From RXOA01 sp964547105 (GTDB taxonomy: Bacteria > Bipolaricaulota > Bipolaricaulia > UBA7950 > UBA9294), in the NCBI GenBank assembly GCA_964547105.1, contig CAZJLO010000006.1, positions 1 through 61,961 on the forward strand: a stretch of DNA of 61,961 bases, given 5' to 3'. Shown piece by piece: positions 52,772-60,957 of this stretch (position 1 is its first letter; the number at the start of each line of letters is the position of its first letter). Under the pieces are notes generated by a model. That model ran no database searches. It saw only the letters and a program-made list of their open reading frames with translations, and was not told where the DNA came from. A program made the translations under genes and the position numbers.

Positions 52772-53679
52772 CCCGCCCCCCCTCCGCCGGCAAGATCATC
52801 GATCGCTTGACTGTCACGTGTCCAACCCTTGAGCACGTTCACCTTCAGATCCAAGAAGACCCGACATCCGAACAGGGCTTCGATGTCTTGACGAGCCTCC
52901 GACCCGATCCGCTTGATCATCGCGCCCCGCTTGCCGATCAGAATGCCTTTCTGCGAGTCTCTCTCCACCAGGAGTTCGGCGCGGATATCAAGAAGATCAT
53001 CGTTGTCTCGCGGATCGATCGACTTCACTCGAACAGCAACCGAGTAGGGAATTTCCTCACGCGCATAGAGAAAGACCTTCTCCCGAACAAGTTCTTCGAC
53101 CAGAAATTCGTCCGATTGATCGATTCGCACATCTTGCGGGAAGATCGCCTCCGCCTCGGGCAATCGGGCGATGGTCGTCGCGAGCAGATCCTCGAGGCTC
53201 TTCCCGGTCTCAAGCCCCCGTTTCGCCGACACTGGAAAGAGCTCTTCGAACCGATCAAGCTCGTTGTAGGCAAGAAGTGTCTCTTCCACAGCGTTTCTTT
53301 GCGCAACATCCACCTTGTTGACCAGCAAGAACACCGGGACTTTCCCGATCTCCATCTGTTCGAGAACGCGCGCATCGTAGACGGCGACTTTCGCCCACGG
53401 CTCGACAACGTAGTAGATCAGATCTACGCCCCGCAACGCGCGGAACGCTTCGCGCAGGATGTATCGGCTGAGCTTGTTGGTTGGACGATGAAGGCCCGGC
53501 GTGTCCACAAAGACGATTTGTGCATTCGGAACGGTGTAGACGCATCGGACGCGATTGCGCGTTGTCTGCGGCTTGGGTGAGGTAATCAGGAGCTTCTCGC
53601 CCATGATTGCATTCAGTAGCGTCGATTTCCCGACATTCGTTTGCCCGAGAACCCCGACGAATCCGGCCCGATGCTGCAT
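52768..53679 (-). CDS. era: GTPase Era
   Basis: A 303-residue 16S rRNA-binding GTPase. G1 GQTNVGKSTLLNAI, G2 region SPKPQTTRNRV, G3 DTPGLHRP, G4 NKVD, and a C-terminal KH domain with KGILIGKRGAMIKRIGSEAR. ATG 53679 has AAGGGG upstream. Its promoter (53736-53764) is back-to-back with that of hutI. It heads the operon through fabF. Confidence 0.97.
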   Translation of the reverse strand: MQHRAGFVGVLGQTNVGKSTLLNAIMGEKLLITSPKPQTTRNRVRCVYTVPNAQIVFVDTPGLHRPTNKLSRYILREAFRALRGVDLIYYVVEPWAKVAVYDARVLEQMEIGKVPVFLLVNKVDVAQRNAVEETLLAYNELDRFEELFPVSAKRGLETGKSLEDLLATTIARLPEAEAIFPQDVRIDQSDEFLVEELVREKVFLYAREEIPYSVAVRVKSIDPRDNDDLLDIRAELLVERDSQKGILIGKRGAMIKRIGSEARQDIEALFGCRVFLDLKVNVLKGWTRDSQAIDDLAGGGGAG

Positions 53680-53735
53680 AGACCACGCCCCTTCCAACGC
53701 TGGTCCGTTGATCCAGCTCTAAATCGCCGCGCATC

Positions 53736-53764
53736 AGTATAAGACGCGGGTATCGCGTTGTAAA
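53736..53764 (-). promoter_or_regulatory. promoter of the era operon
   Basis: On the minus strand, TTTACA (53764-53759), a 17-bp spacer and TATACT (53741-53736). Initiation near 53729 gives a leader of about 50 bases. Its -35 hexamer lies on the same bases as the -35 of the divergent hutI promoter. Confidence 0.82.
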
Positions 53765-53786
53765 GACAACTTCCGCTATCTATACT
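53758..53786 (+). promoter_or_regulatory. promoter of hutI, leaderless
   Basis: TTGTAA (53758-53763), a 17-bp spacer and TATACT (53781-53786). The ATG is 7 bases after the -10, at or next to the expected initiation site. The -35 overlaps that of era on the other strand. Confidence 0.82.
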
Positions 53787-53793
53787 CAAGCCT

Positions 53794-55008
53794 ATGAGGA
53801 CGCTGATTCGCGGCATTGGACGTCTGACCACCCCTATAGGAAGCGCAGCCGTCTCCGGATCACGGATGGACCACCTGGCAGAGGAGACGAACACCGGCAT
53901 TCTCATCCAGGACGGGATCATCCGGGCTGTTTCTCCAGCCGTTTCCCAGTCCCGCCAGAAAGCCGACCAAGTCATCGACGCCGGCGGCCGTTTGGCAATC
54001 CCGGGATTCATCGATCCGCACACGCACACAGTGTTTGCCGGCCACCGCGAACAGGAGTTCCTCGCCCGCGTGCGCGGAGAATCCTACACGGGTGGTGGCA
54101 TTCTGACCACAGCGGAGGCTGTTTCCAAGTGCTCCCATGAGGAGCTTGTCGCTGGGGGCCGTCGTTTTGTCCGCCGCATGCTGGAGCGGGGAACGACCAC
54201 GCTCGAAATCAAGAGCGGCTACGGCTTGTCCGTATGCGCCGAACTCAAGATGCTTCGAGCGATCGACGCGCTGCGGAAATCGGAGCCCATGCGTATCGTT
54301 CCCACATTCCTCGGGGCACATGCTTTTCCCCCCGGCCAGTCCCGCACATCCTACATCCGGACAATTATCGACGAAATGCTCCCCATGGTTGCATCCGAGA
54401 AGCTCGCCGCGTACTGCGATGTGTTCTGTGACCGAGGGTTCTATACGATCGAAGAGGCGAGGACCATCCTTCTCGCCGCGGCGGCGGTCGGAATGCGGCT
54501 CAAGCTCCACGCCGACGAACTGGCCGACACCGAGGGCGCGGCACTCGCCGCCGAACTCGGCGCCACCTCGGCCGATCATCTGATTCTCGCCAATGAGGCG
54601 GGGCTGCTCCGAATGCAGGAATCCGGCGTAATCCCCGTGTTGCTCCCGGGCACGTCATTCACGCTCAACGCTGATTACGCTCCGGCGAGGAAAATGATCG
54701 CACTTGGATTGCCGGTCGCTCTGGCCACCGACTTCAACCCCGGAACCAGCCTTATGTATGCCATGCCAACGGTGATCAGCCTTGCGGTGATGCGGCTCGG
54801 TCTGTCCGCACCGCAGGCGCTGACCGCGGCCACCCTCAATGCCGCCGCTGCACTCGATCTAGCCGCCCATACCGGAACGATCGAGGAGGGGAAAGCCGGA
54901 GATTTACTCCTGCTCGACATCGATTCCATCGATCAGCTTCCCTACTTCTTCGACCACAATCCGGTGGACACGGTGGTTGTTGGTGGGCGTGTCGTTTACG
55001 ATCGGTGA
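53794..55008 (+). CDS. hutI: imidazolonepropionase
   Basis: A 404-residue amidohydrolase of histidine degradation. The metal site begins IPGFIDPHTHTVFAGHRE. RGESYTGGGILTT, LEIKSGYGL, LKLHADELAD and ATDFNPGTS are HutI hallmarks. No hutH, hutU or other histidine-degradation gene is near; ispE, cmk, plsC, rpsA and hup follow on the same strand, so it appears to lead an unrelated operon. Confidence 0.92.
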   Translation: MRTLIRGIGRLTTPIGSAAVSGSRMDHLAEETNTGILIQDGIIRAVSPAVSQSRQKADQVIDAGGRLAIPGFIDPHTHTVFAGHREQEFLARVRGESYTGGGILTTAEAVSKCSHEELVAGGRRFVRRMLERGTTTLEIKSGYGLSVCAELKMLRAIDALRKSEPMRIVPTFLGAHAFPPGQSRTSYIRTIIDEMLPMVASEKLAAYCDVFCDRGFYTIEEARTILLAAAAVGMRLKLHADELADTEGAALAAELGATSADHLILANEAGLLRMQESGVIPVLLPGTSFTLNADYAPARKMIALGLPVALATDFNPGTSLMYAMPTVISLAVMRLGLSAPQALTAATLNAAAALDLAAHTGTIEEGKAGDLLLLDIDSIDQLPYFFDHNPVDTVVVGGRVVYDR

Positions 55009-55011
55009 GGA

Positions 55012-55872
55012 ATGGACGTTCTCGCATATGCCAAGATCAACCTCTCGCTCCGCGTCGGATCCCGACGGAACGACGGCTATCATCCTGTCCAAAGCCTGAT
55101 CCAGACGATCGACCTCGCCGACCAAATCACGATCGAGACCGCTCCTAAAGGTGAGTTCCATGTCTGGAACTCCCTTGGAATAGATCCCCAAGCGGACCTG
55201 GCCGCCAAGGCCGCCGGGGCCGTTCTCGCCGAGATCGGATCGTCCGCCGGAATACGGATTCGGATCGACAAGCGCATTCCTGCCGGCGCCGGGTTGGGCG
55301 GCGGTTCGTCCGATGCCGCCGCGGTACTTGTCGCCGTCAACTGGCTGCTCGGCGAGCCGCTTGCGCAACAGGAGCTTCATCGATTGGGCGCTCCCCTCGG
55401 CGCTGATGTTCCGCTATTTCTGTATGGCGGATCGCTTCGTGTATCCGGCAGAGGCGACACGATTCATCGATGCTCATCCAATCGCGAGGAGACGTTTGTC
55501 GTCATCGTTCCCCGGTTGCACTGCAACACAGCCCATGTCTACGATCGCTTCGACCGGCTCTCCCCCCCACGCCGGATGGAGGCATTGACGGACGGAGACC
55601 TGGAACTCGCGGAAAACGACCTCGAATCCGCTGCCACCGATCTGTATCCGCAGCTGGCTCCCATTGCCGCCGCAATGCAGCTTCTGGCAAAGGCGGATGA
55701 GGCTTCGTTTGCCGGCATGAGCGGCAGCGGGTCGGCCTACTACGCGGCTTTTCGCGTCCCCGGCGCCGCAGAGCAGGCAAAGCGATCCTTGCAGAAGGAT
55801 TTCCCCGAAGCCCGGGTTTTCGTGGCCCGTCCCACCTCCCGGGGACACAGAATCGAAGGAAGACAACCATGA
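55012..55872 (+). CDS. ispE: 4-diphosphocytidyl-2-C-methyl-D-erythritol kinase
   Basis: A 286-residue GHMP kinase of the MEP isoprenoid pathway. AYAKINLSLRVGSRRNDGYH, the ATP loop PAGAGLGGGSSDAAAVL and GADVPLFLYGG are diagnostic. GAGGA lies before the ATG, which follows the hutI stop by 3 bp. No other isoprenoid gene is in the window. Confidence 0.95.
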   Translation: MDVLAYAKINLSLRVGSRRNDGYHPVQSLIQTIDLADQITIETAPKGEFHVWNSLGIDPQADLAAKAAGAVLAEIGSSAGIRIRIDKRIPAGAGLGGGSSDAAAVLVAVNWLLGEPLAQQELHRLGAPLGADVPLFLYGGSLRVSGRGDTIHRCSSNREETFVVIVPRLHCNTAHVYDRFDRLSPPRRMEALTDGDLELAENDLESAATDLYPQLAPIAAAMQLLAKADEASFAGMSGSGSAYYAAFRVPGAAEQAKRSLQKDFPEARVFVARPTSRGHRIEGRQP

Positions 55873-56507
55873 AGATTGCAATCGACGGACCCGCGGCATC
55901 CGGCAAGACGTCGCTCGGGCGATCACTGGCGGCCCATTTCGGGTACACGTTCGTCGAGACCGGAAAGATGTACCGAGCCGTAGCTTATGGCCTCGAAATC
56001 GGACTGCCGCTGGACCAGATGTCGATCGATTTCCGCTCCGATGGTTGCCTGCTGCTGAACGGCAACGACATCACGAACAAGCTCCACACTCCCGCGATTG
56101 ATGAAGCCTCGTCTCAAGTGGCGACGCGGGCCGACGTCCGCCAATGGCTCGTCTCTCTCCAGCGCAAACTCGCCGAGGAGCGAGATGTGGTGATGGAAGG
56201 CCGCGACATCGGCACCGTCGTTCTTCCCGATGCCGACGTCAAGATCTTCCTTGCCGCATCTCCGGAGGAGCGGGCCCGTCGCCGCGCCCGCGAGCGAGGG
56301 TCCACTGCGTACGAAGAAACACTCCGCGATCTTGCTTCCCGCGATCATCGCGACAGCACCCGTGCGCTCTCCCCCTTGAATGCCGCTGAAGACGCCGTTA
56401 CAATCCAAAGTAGCAACAAAAGCCTCGTCGAGGTCATCTCCGAAGCAATAGCTTTGGTCAAGGAGCGATTGGGAAACGTTGACAGGCCAGCACAAATCTC
56501 TGGTTAG
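55869..56507 (+). CDS. cmk: cytidylate kinase
   Basis: A 212-residue CMP/dCMP kinase. P-loop GPAASGKTSLG, ETGKMYRAVA, VVMEGRDIGTVVLPDADVKI and ASRDHRDSTRALSPL are typical of bacterial Cmk. The ATG overlaps the ispE stop (ATGA). The cmk-plsC-rpsA order is a common bacterial arrangement. Confidence 0.95.
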   Translation: MKIAIDGPAASGKTSLGRSLAAHFGYTFVETGKMYRAVAYGLEIGLPLDQMSIDFRSDGCLLLNGNDITNKLHTPAIDEASSQVATRADVRQWLVSLQRKLAEERDVVMEGRDIGTVVLPDADVKIFLAASPEERARRRARERGSTAYEETLRDLASRDHRDSTRALSPLNAAEDAVTIQSSNKSLVEVISEAIALVKERLGNVDRPAQISG

Positions 56508-57105
56508 AGAAACCATCTACTGGTCGATCGTGTTTCTGCTGGCCATACCTACGCGGTTGTTCTTCCGTCTTCGGATTCGAGGAAGGAAGAAGATTGCCGC
56601 AGGAGGCGAATACATCGTCGTGGCGCGACATCGGAGCTACTGGGACGTGCCGATCCTTACCGTGGCGATGGGATGGCCCAACCGGGTTCACTTCATCGCT
56701 CGGAAAGGTCTGTTCCCGTTCCTGCAACCGGTGATTCGCGCCTGCGCGACAATCATCGACCGCGATAATTTCTCTCGCAGCGACTTCCGCCACATGTTGG
56801 ATGCGATTCGCAGCGAGCGACTTATCGGTCTGTTTCCCGAAGGAACGACGCGAATGAAAGTCGACGCAAAAGAAGGCGCGATCCGCTTCGCCAGGCTAAC
56901 AGGCAAGGCTCTGCTGCCGGTCAATATTTCGGCAGACGGTCCGTATCCGCCTCGTTACCCGTTCCGCTTCCCGAAGGTAACCGTTTCGATTGGTGAACCA
57001 CTGACGGTTGATGAATTGGCACAACGCGTGGTAGCATCAGAAGGGCGTGCCGAGCTCGACCAGCGGTTGAGCGTCGCACTCATGGAGTACATCGATGCTG
57101 TGTGA
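56479..57105 (+). CDS. plsC: 1-acylglycerol-3-phosphate O-acyltransferase, PlsC-like
   Basis: A 208-residue membrane-associated acyltransferase with one N-terminal hydrophobic segment (about 13-30). The catalytic HX4D is His51/Asp56 in ARHRSYWDVP, and the glycerol-phosphate-binding motif is LFPEGTTRMK. It adds the second acyl chain to make phosphatidate. The TTG start at 56479 lies 29 bp inside cmk; the exact start is less certain than the function. Confidence 0.88.
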   Translation: MTGQHKSLVRETIYWSIVFLLAIPTRLFFRLRIRGRKKIAAGGEYIVVARHRSYWDVPILTVAMGWPNRVHFIARKGLFPFLQPVIRACATIIDRDNFSRSDFRHMLDAIRSERLIGLFPEGTTRMKVDAKEGAIRFARLTGKALLPVNISADGPYPPRYPFRFPKVTVSIGEPLTVDELAQRVVASEGRAELDQRLSVALMEYIDAV

Positions 57106-57215
57106 CCGTGTGTCGCCGAGAAGGAGATTTCAGATAGCCATATCAGCCCAGGTATCCTCGGACAGGGCCCGTAAATCCTCACTGCGGGGCAGTGGAACGG
57201 TAGGTGGTCGGTAGG
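57106..57215 (+). promoter_or_regulatory. leader region before rpsA with a small hairpin
   Basis: This 110-bp gap carries CACTGC (57180-57185) and GCAGTG (57189-57194), a 6-bp hairpin about 20 bases before the rpsA ATG. GGTGG lies nearer the start. An AAGGAG at 57120-57125 is not followed by a standard start codon. S1 often represses its own translation in other bacteria, so this could be a regulatory leader, but no conserved structure is recognisable. Confidence 0.3.
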
Positions 57216-58961
57216 ATGGACAAAATGTTGAAGATGGAAGACGCCTTCTCCGAACGTGACGTCAAGACGTACAGTCGAGGCGACACAATCACCGGAACAG
57301 TCGTCCAGGTAAACGAGAACGAAGTCCTCGTCGACATCGGCTACAAGTCGGAAGGGATCCTCCCTGTTGGGGAGTTGTCTCCGTTCCGCGAAGGCCGCAA
57401 GATCGATGAAGGCGAAGAAATCGAAGTTCTCGTAACCTATATCGACGAGGAGAAAGGCACGGTCTACGCATCCGAAAAGCAGGCCGAATACGAGAAACGT
57501 ATCGACACGCTTGAGGTCGCGCACGCGGAAGGCGAGGTCATCGAAGGAGAGATCTCCGGCGAAGTCAAGGGTGCCGGTTATCACGTAAACCTCGACGGCA
57601 TTCGCGCATTCCTTCCCGGTTCTCATCTGGGAAGCGATCTTCCGAGTAGCATATCGGACCTCAAGGGCAAGCGGATCAAGTTGAAGATCCTCGAGCTTTC
57701 GCGCCGAGACAAAAATCTCGTTGTGTCGCACAAGGCCTTTCTCAAAGACGAAGAACAGCGGCGACGCAAAGAGCTGTTCGAATCGCTGGAGAAGGATCAA
57801 GTGCTCGACGGAAAGATCCGTAGTGTTGTAGACTTCGGCCTGTTCGTCGATATCGGCGGCTTCGAGGGGCTTGTCCATCGCTCAGAGATCGCTTGGAAAG
57901 ACCTTCCCGCACCGCCGAACGAGTACAAAGTCGGCGACGAGATTCAGGTCAAGGTCATCGACTTTGACAAGAGCAAGGGCAAGGTTTCCCTTTCGATCAA
58001 GCGGCTTCGCCAGAATCCCTGGGAGGGGATTGGCGAGCGGTACACCACCGGAACCCGCGTGATCGGAACCGTTGTCAGCGTGACAGACTTCGGCGCCTTC
58101 GTCGAGATGGAGAAAGACATCGAAGGCCTCGTTCACGTATCCGAGCTCTCTTGGGGATATCCCGAGAATCCGAAAGAGGTCGTCTCGGTTGGCGATCAGG
58201 TCGATGTCGTGGTACTCAGCTGTGATGAATCCGCTCATCGGATCAGCCTTTCCCTGCGCCGGACACAGGACGATCCCTGGATTGCCGTGGCCGAGAAATA
58301 CCCACGCGGAACGGAAATCCACGGCGAGGTCACCAAACTCACGGACTTCGGCGCGTTCGTCAAGCTGGAAGACGGCGTTGAAGGTCTCGTTCATGTCTCG
58401 GAGATTGATTGGGGACACGTGGCCCACCCTCGTGACGCACTGTCCGAGGGCGACGGAGTCGACGTGAGAGTCCTCAGCGTCGAATCGGCCGAGCGAAGAA
58501 TCAGCCTCAGCATACGCGAGCTCAAGCCCAATCCTTGGCGGCAATTCGTTGAGCAATACGCACTCGATCAAGTCATTGACGGTGAAATCACCGAACTCAA
58601 AGACTTTGGTGCATTCATGAGAATCACCAAAGATGTCGATGGTTTGATTCACGTGTCGGAGATCAGCGATCAGCGCATCGCCACCCCCGGCGATGTCTTG
58701 TCGGTCGGGGACAAGGTTCAAGCACGCATCATCGGAATCAACGAAGAAAAACGCCAGGTCCGACTCAGCATGCGCAGCCTCCTTCCGCCGCCGGATGTAC
58801 CGCCGGCAAGAGAAACTGCCGCTCCGCCGCGCCGTCGCGGAGGGAAGAAGCAACGTCGCGATCCTTACTTCGATCGAACATTCCTGGATGAAGGCGGCCA
58901 CGAATCCCTGAGCATGAGGGATCTCCTCGGCGATGCCGCCAGCCTGGATGACGAAGAATAG
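57216..58961 (+). CDS. rpsA: 30S ribosomal protein S1
   Basis: A 581-residue protein with six S1/OB repeats. The repeat signature DFGLFVDIGGFEGLVHRSEI and variants such as DFGAFVEMEKDIEGLVHVSE occur every 85 or so residues from about residue 190, after two more divergent N-terminal repeats. The C-terminal tail is basic (PPRRRGGKKQRR) and then acidic. Six domains match the proteobacterial-type S1. The ATG at 57216 is used; ATG 57228 is possible. Confidence 0.94.
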   Translation: MDKMLKMEDAFSERDVKTYSRGDTITGTVVQVNENEVLVDIGYKSEGILPVGELSPFREGRKIDEGEEIEVLVTYIDEEKGTVYASEKQAEYEKRIDTLEVAHAEGEVIEGEISGEVKGAGYHVNLDGIRAFLPGSHLGSDLPSSISDLKGKRIKLKILELSRRDKNLVVSHKAFLKDEEQRRRKELFESLEKDQVLDGKIRSVVDFGLFVDIGGFEGLVHRSEIAWKDLPAPPNEYKVGDEIQVKVIDFDKSKGKVSLSIKRLRQNPWEGIGERYTTGTRVIGTVVSVTDFGAFVEMEKDIEGLVHVSELSWGYPENPKEVVSVGDQVDVVVLSCDESAHRISLSLRRTQDDPWIAVAEKYPRGTEIHGEVTKLTDFGAFVKLEDGVEGLVHVSEIDWGHVAHPRDALSEGDGVDVRVLSVESAERRISLSIRELKPNPWRQFVEQYALDQVIDGEITELKDFGAFMRITKDVDGLIHVSEISDQRIATPGDVLSVGDKVQARIIGINEEKRQVRLSMRSLLPPPDVPPARETAAPPRRRGGKKQRRDPYFDRTFLDEGGHESLSMRDLLGDAASLDDEE

Positions 58962-58991
58962 TGCAACACGAAATCCTTCAAGGAGGCTTGG

Positions 58992-59306
58992 ATGAACAAG
59001 GGCGAATTCATTGATCGACTAGCAGGTCGAGCGAACCTGACGAAAAAAGAAGCTCGCGGTATGGTGGACTCGATGCTTGGCTTGATCGAGGAAACCCTTT
59101 TGGAAGGTGAAGAACTGAAGCTTGTCGGTTTCGGCAAGTTCGCGGTTCGCGCTCGCAAGGCCAGCAGTCGCATCAATCCCCAGACCAAGAAACCCATCCA
59201 GGTCAGCGCCAAGGTCGTCCCGCTGTTCAAGCCGGGCAAAGAACTGAAGCGCAAGGTGGAGATCACGCTGAAAGTCACCAAAGACGGAGGCGTTTCCAGG
59301 AAGTAG
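58992..59306 (+). CDS. HU-family DNA-binding protein
   Basis: A 104-residue HU/IHF-fold protein. MNKGEFIDRLAGRANLTKKE starts the helical half, VGFGKFAVRARKA the arm base, and RINPQTKKPIQVSAKVVPLF the DNA-clasping arm. The ten or so extra C-terminal residues are basic. GGAGG is 5 bases before the ATG. It ends the hutI-ispE-cmk-plsC-rpsA operon and is followed by a strong terminator. Confidence 0.95.
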   Translation: MNKGEFIDRLAGRANLTKKEARGMVDSMLGLIEETLLEGEELKLVGFGKFAVRARKASSRINPQTKKPIQVSAKVVPLFKPGKELKRKVEITLKVTKDGGVSRK

Positions 59307-59335
59307 TCTTTGAGCAACCTATTTCAACAACAGCT

Positions 59336-59377
59336 ACGGCCGGCCTGTGTAGCAACAGGCCGGCCGTACTCTTTTTC
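59336..59377 (+). terminator. intrinsic terminator after the HU gene
   Basis: ACGGCCGGCCTG (59336-59347) pairs perfectly with CAGGCCGGCCGT (59356-59367) around an 8-base loop, followed by ACTCTTTTTC. It is the clearest Rho-independent terminator in the window. The rest of 59307-59477, up to the convergent gmk stop, shows no gene. Confidence 0.9.
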
Positions 59378-59477
59378 GCCGTTCGCGGTTCCCACCCACT
59401 CGATCACGGATCGACCGCTTTGCCGGAAGCCGGCCACCCCCTAATGCGCAGACACTTTATCGCATGCGCCTACACGC

Positions 59478-60110
59478 TCACCGCTTCACGGCAACCCGGA
59501 CCCGGACACGCTCCGCCATGACAATCGACGACAACTCGGCAACAGCTCGCTCAAGCTCATCATTGATCACCAGATACTCGAAGTCGGGAATGCTGGTCAT
59601 CTCTTGCTCCGCCGTGGCAAGACGCTTCTCGACCACCGCTTGCGTTTCGGTCCCCCGGCACTGCAACCGTTCTCGTAGCCGTTCCCGATTCGGCGTGGTC
59701 AGAAAGATAAACACAGCGGTCGCGTCGGCGTCAATACCTTTCTGCTGCAGCAAACGAGCTCCCTGGACATCGATGTTCAACATCAGATCGTCGCCGGCGG
59801 CGAATACACGCGAGATCTCTCCGCGGGATGTCCCGTACTGATCCCCCTGATAGACGACATGCTCCACCAATTGATCCTCGTCGATCAGCTTCTGGAACTG
59901 CTCATCGCTCACGTAGTAGTAATCCACGCCGTCCGTCTCGCCATCGCGGCGGCGGCGTGTCGTGTGCGATACGGAGAACGATAGTCCCGCCACGCGATGG
60001 ATGACCCGATTGATCACTGACGTCTTCCCGGCGCCAGAAGGTCCGCACACCACGAAAATCAGCCCCGCTCCGCCACTTCGATACAGCTCCAGCTGCTCGC
60101 TACTCCACAT
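59478..60110 (-). CDS. gmk: guanylate kinase
   Basis: A 210-residue GMP kinase. P-loop VCGPSGAGKTSVI, SVSHTTRRRRDGETDGVDYY and MLNIDVQGARLLQQ are family motifs. The ATG at 60110 lies 11 bp inside the end of yicC, the usual yicC-gmk coupling. Confidence 0.95.
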   Translation of the reverse strand: MWSSEQLELYRSGGAGLIFVVCGPSGAGKTSVINRVIHRVAGLSFSVSHTTRRRRDGETDGVDYYYVSDEQFQKLIDEDQLVEHVVYQGDQYGTSRGEISRVFAAGDDLMLNIDVQGARLLQQKGIDADATAVFIFLTTPNRERLRERLQCRGTETQAVVEKRLATAEQEMTSIPDFEYLVINDELERAVAELSSIVMAERVRVRVAVKR

Positions 60111-60957
60111 TCTGCACTTGCTCCCGCATCCGTTCGATCGCCACTTTCATTGCCACAACATGCTCATGAATCGTGAGATCCCGGGATTTCGCACCCAGAG
60201 TATTGACCTCCCGAAGGATCTCTTGCGAGAGAAAGTCCAGTTCCTTCCCGGTCGGCCCATCCGCCTTCAGAAGGCTGCAGCCACGCTCGATGTGTGCCGC
60301 GAGCCGCGTCACTTCCTCCTCAACGTCGAATCGCTCCGCCAACAGCACGATCTCCGTGTCGATCCGTTGCTGGTCTACATCCACGCCCAGTGCCGCAACC
60401 CGCTCCGTCAGCCGCCGGCGCAGTTGAACCATGACCTCGGGAATCCGGTCGCGGATCTCGACAAGTGCCTCCGATAGCTGACCGAGAAGCTGCTCGATGT
60501 TGTCCGCAAGAGCTGCCCCTTCAATGGCTCGCGCCGTCTCCGTACGATCCATCGCATCCAGCAATGTCGCTTGGACAAGCGGCCACGGAAGCTCATGATC
60601 TTCCACCGGCGTCAGCGATCCCGAGTCCACAAGATCCCGAATCGTAGGGTCCGACGGCAGCTTGAGGACGACAGCCGCATGCTGCAGCGCCTTCAGATAC
60701 TGCGTTGCACGCTCCAGATCGAACTGAAGGCCCGCTTCGCCCGCCTTCCGCTCAACCTTCACCCACACGGCAATGTCGCCTCTTGAGAACCGTCCCTTGA
60801 CCGCCTCCTCCAACTGGCTCTGGATCGCCGGCCACTCGCTAAGCCCTCTGGTTCGAACGGTAAGAAACCGGTGGTTCACCGATCGAACCGTCACCTCACA
60901 CGACCACCTATCTCCCGTGCTGCTTGCCGAACCAAACCCGGTCATGCTACGGACCAT
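60100..60957 (-). CDS. yicC: YicC-family endoribonuclease-like protein
   Basis: A 285-residue protein. The N terminus MVRSMTGFGSAS and the C-terminal DFLSQEILREVNTLGAKSRD are diagnostic. YicC proteins have been linked to RNA decay and stationary-phase survival. Start ATG 60957 overlaps the MEMO-family gene by 11 bp. The central part is helical and charged. Confidence 0.92.
   Translation of the reverse strand: MVRSMTGFGSASSTGDRWSCEVTVRSVNHRFLTVRTRGLSEWPAIQSQLEEAVKGRFSRGDIAVWVKVERKAGEAGLQFDLERATQYLKALQHAAVVLKLPSDPTIRDLVDSGSLTPVEDHELPWPLVQATLLDAMDRTETARAIEGAALADNIEQLLGQLSEALVEIRDRIPEVMVQLRRRLTERVAALGVDVDQQRIDTEIVLLAERFDVEEEVTRLAAHIERGCSLLKADGPTGKELDFLSQEILREVNTLGAKSRDLTIHEHVVAMKVAIERMREQVQNVE

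Noticed and set aside
57120..57215. Small upstream ORF in the rpsA leader after AAGGAG
   Set aside because: An open frame ends next to the rpsA ATG but has only ATA or ATT codons where a start is needed.
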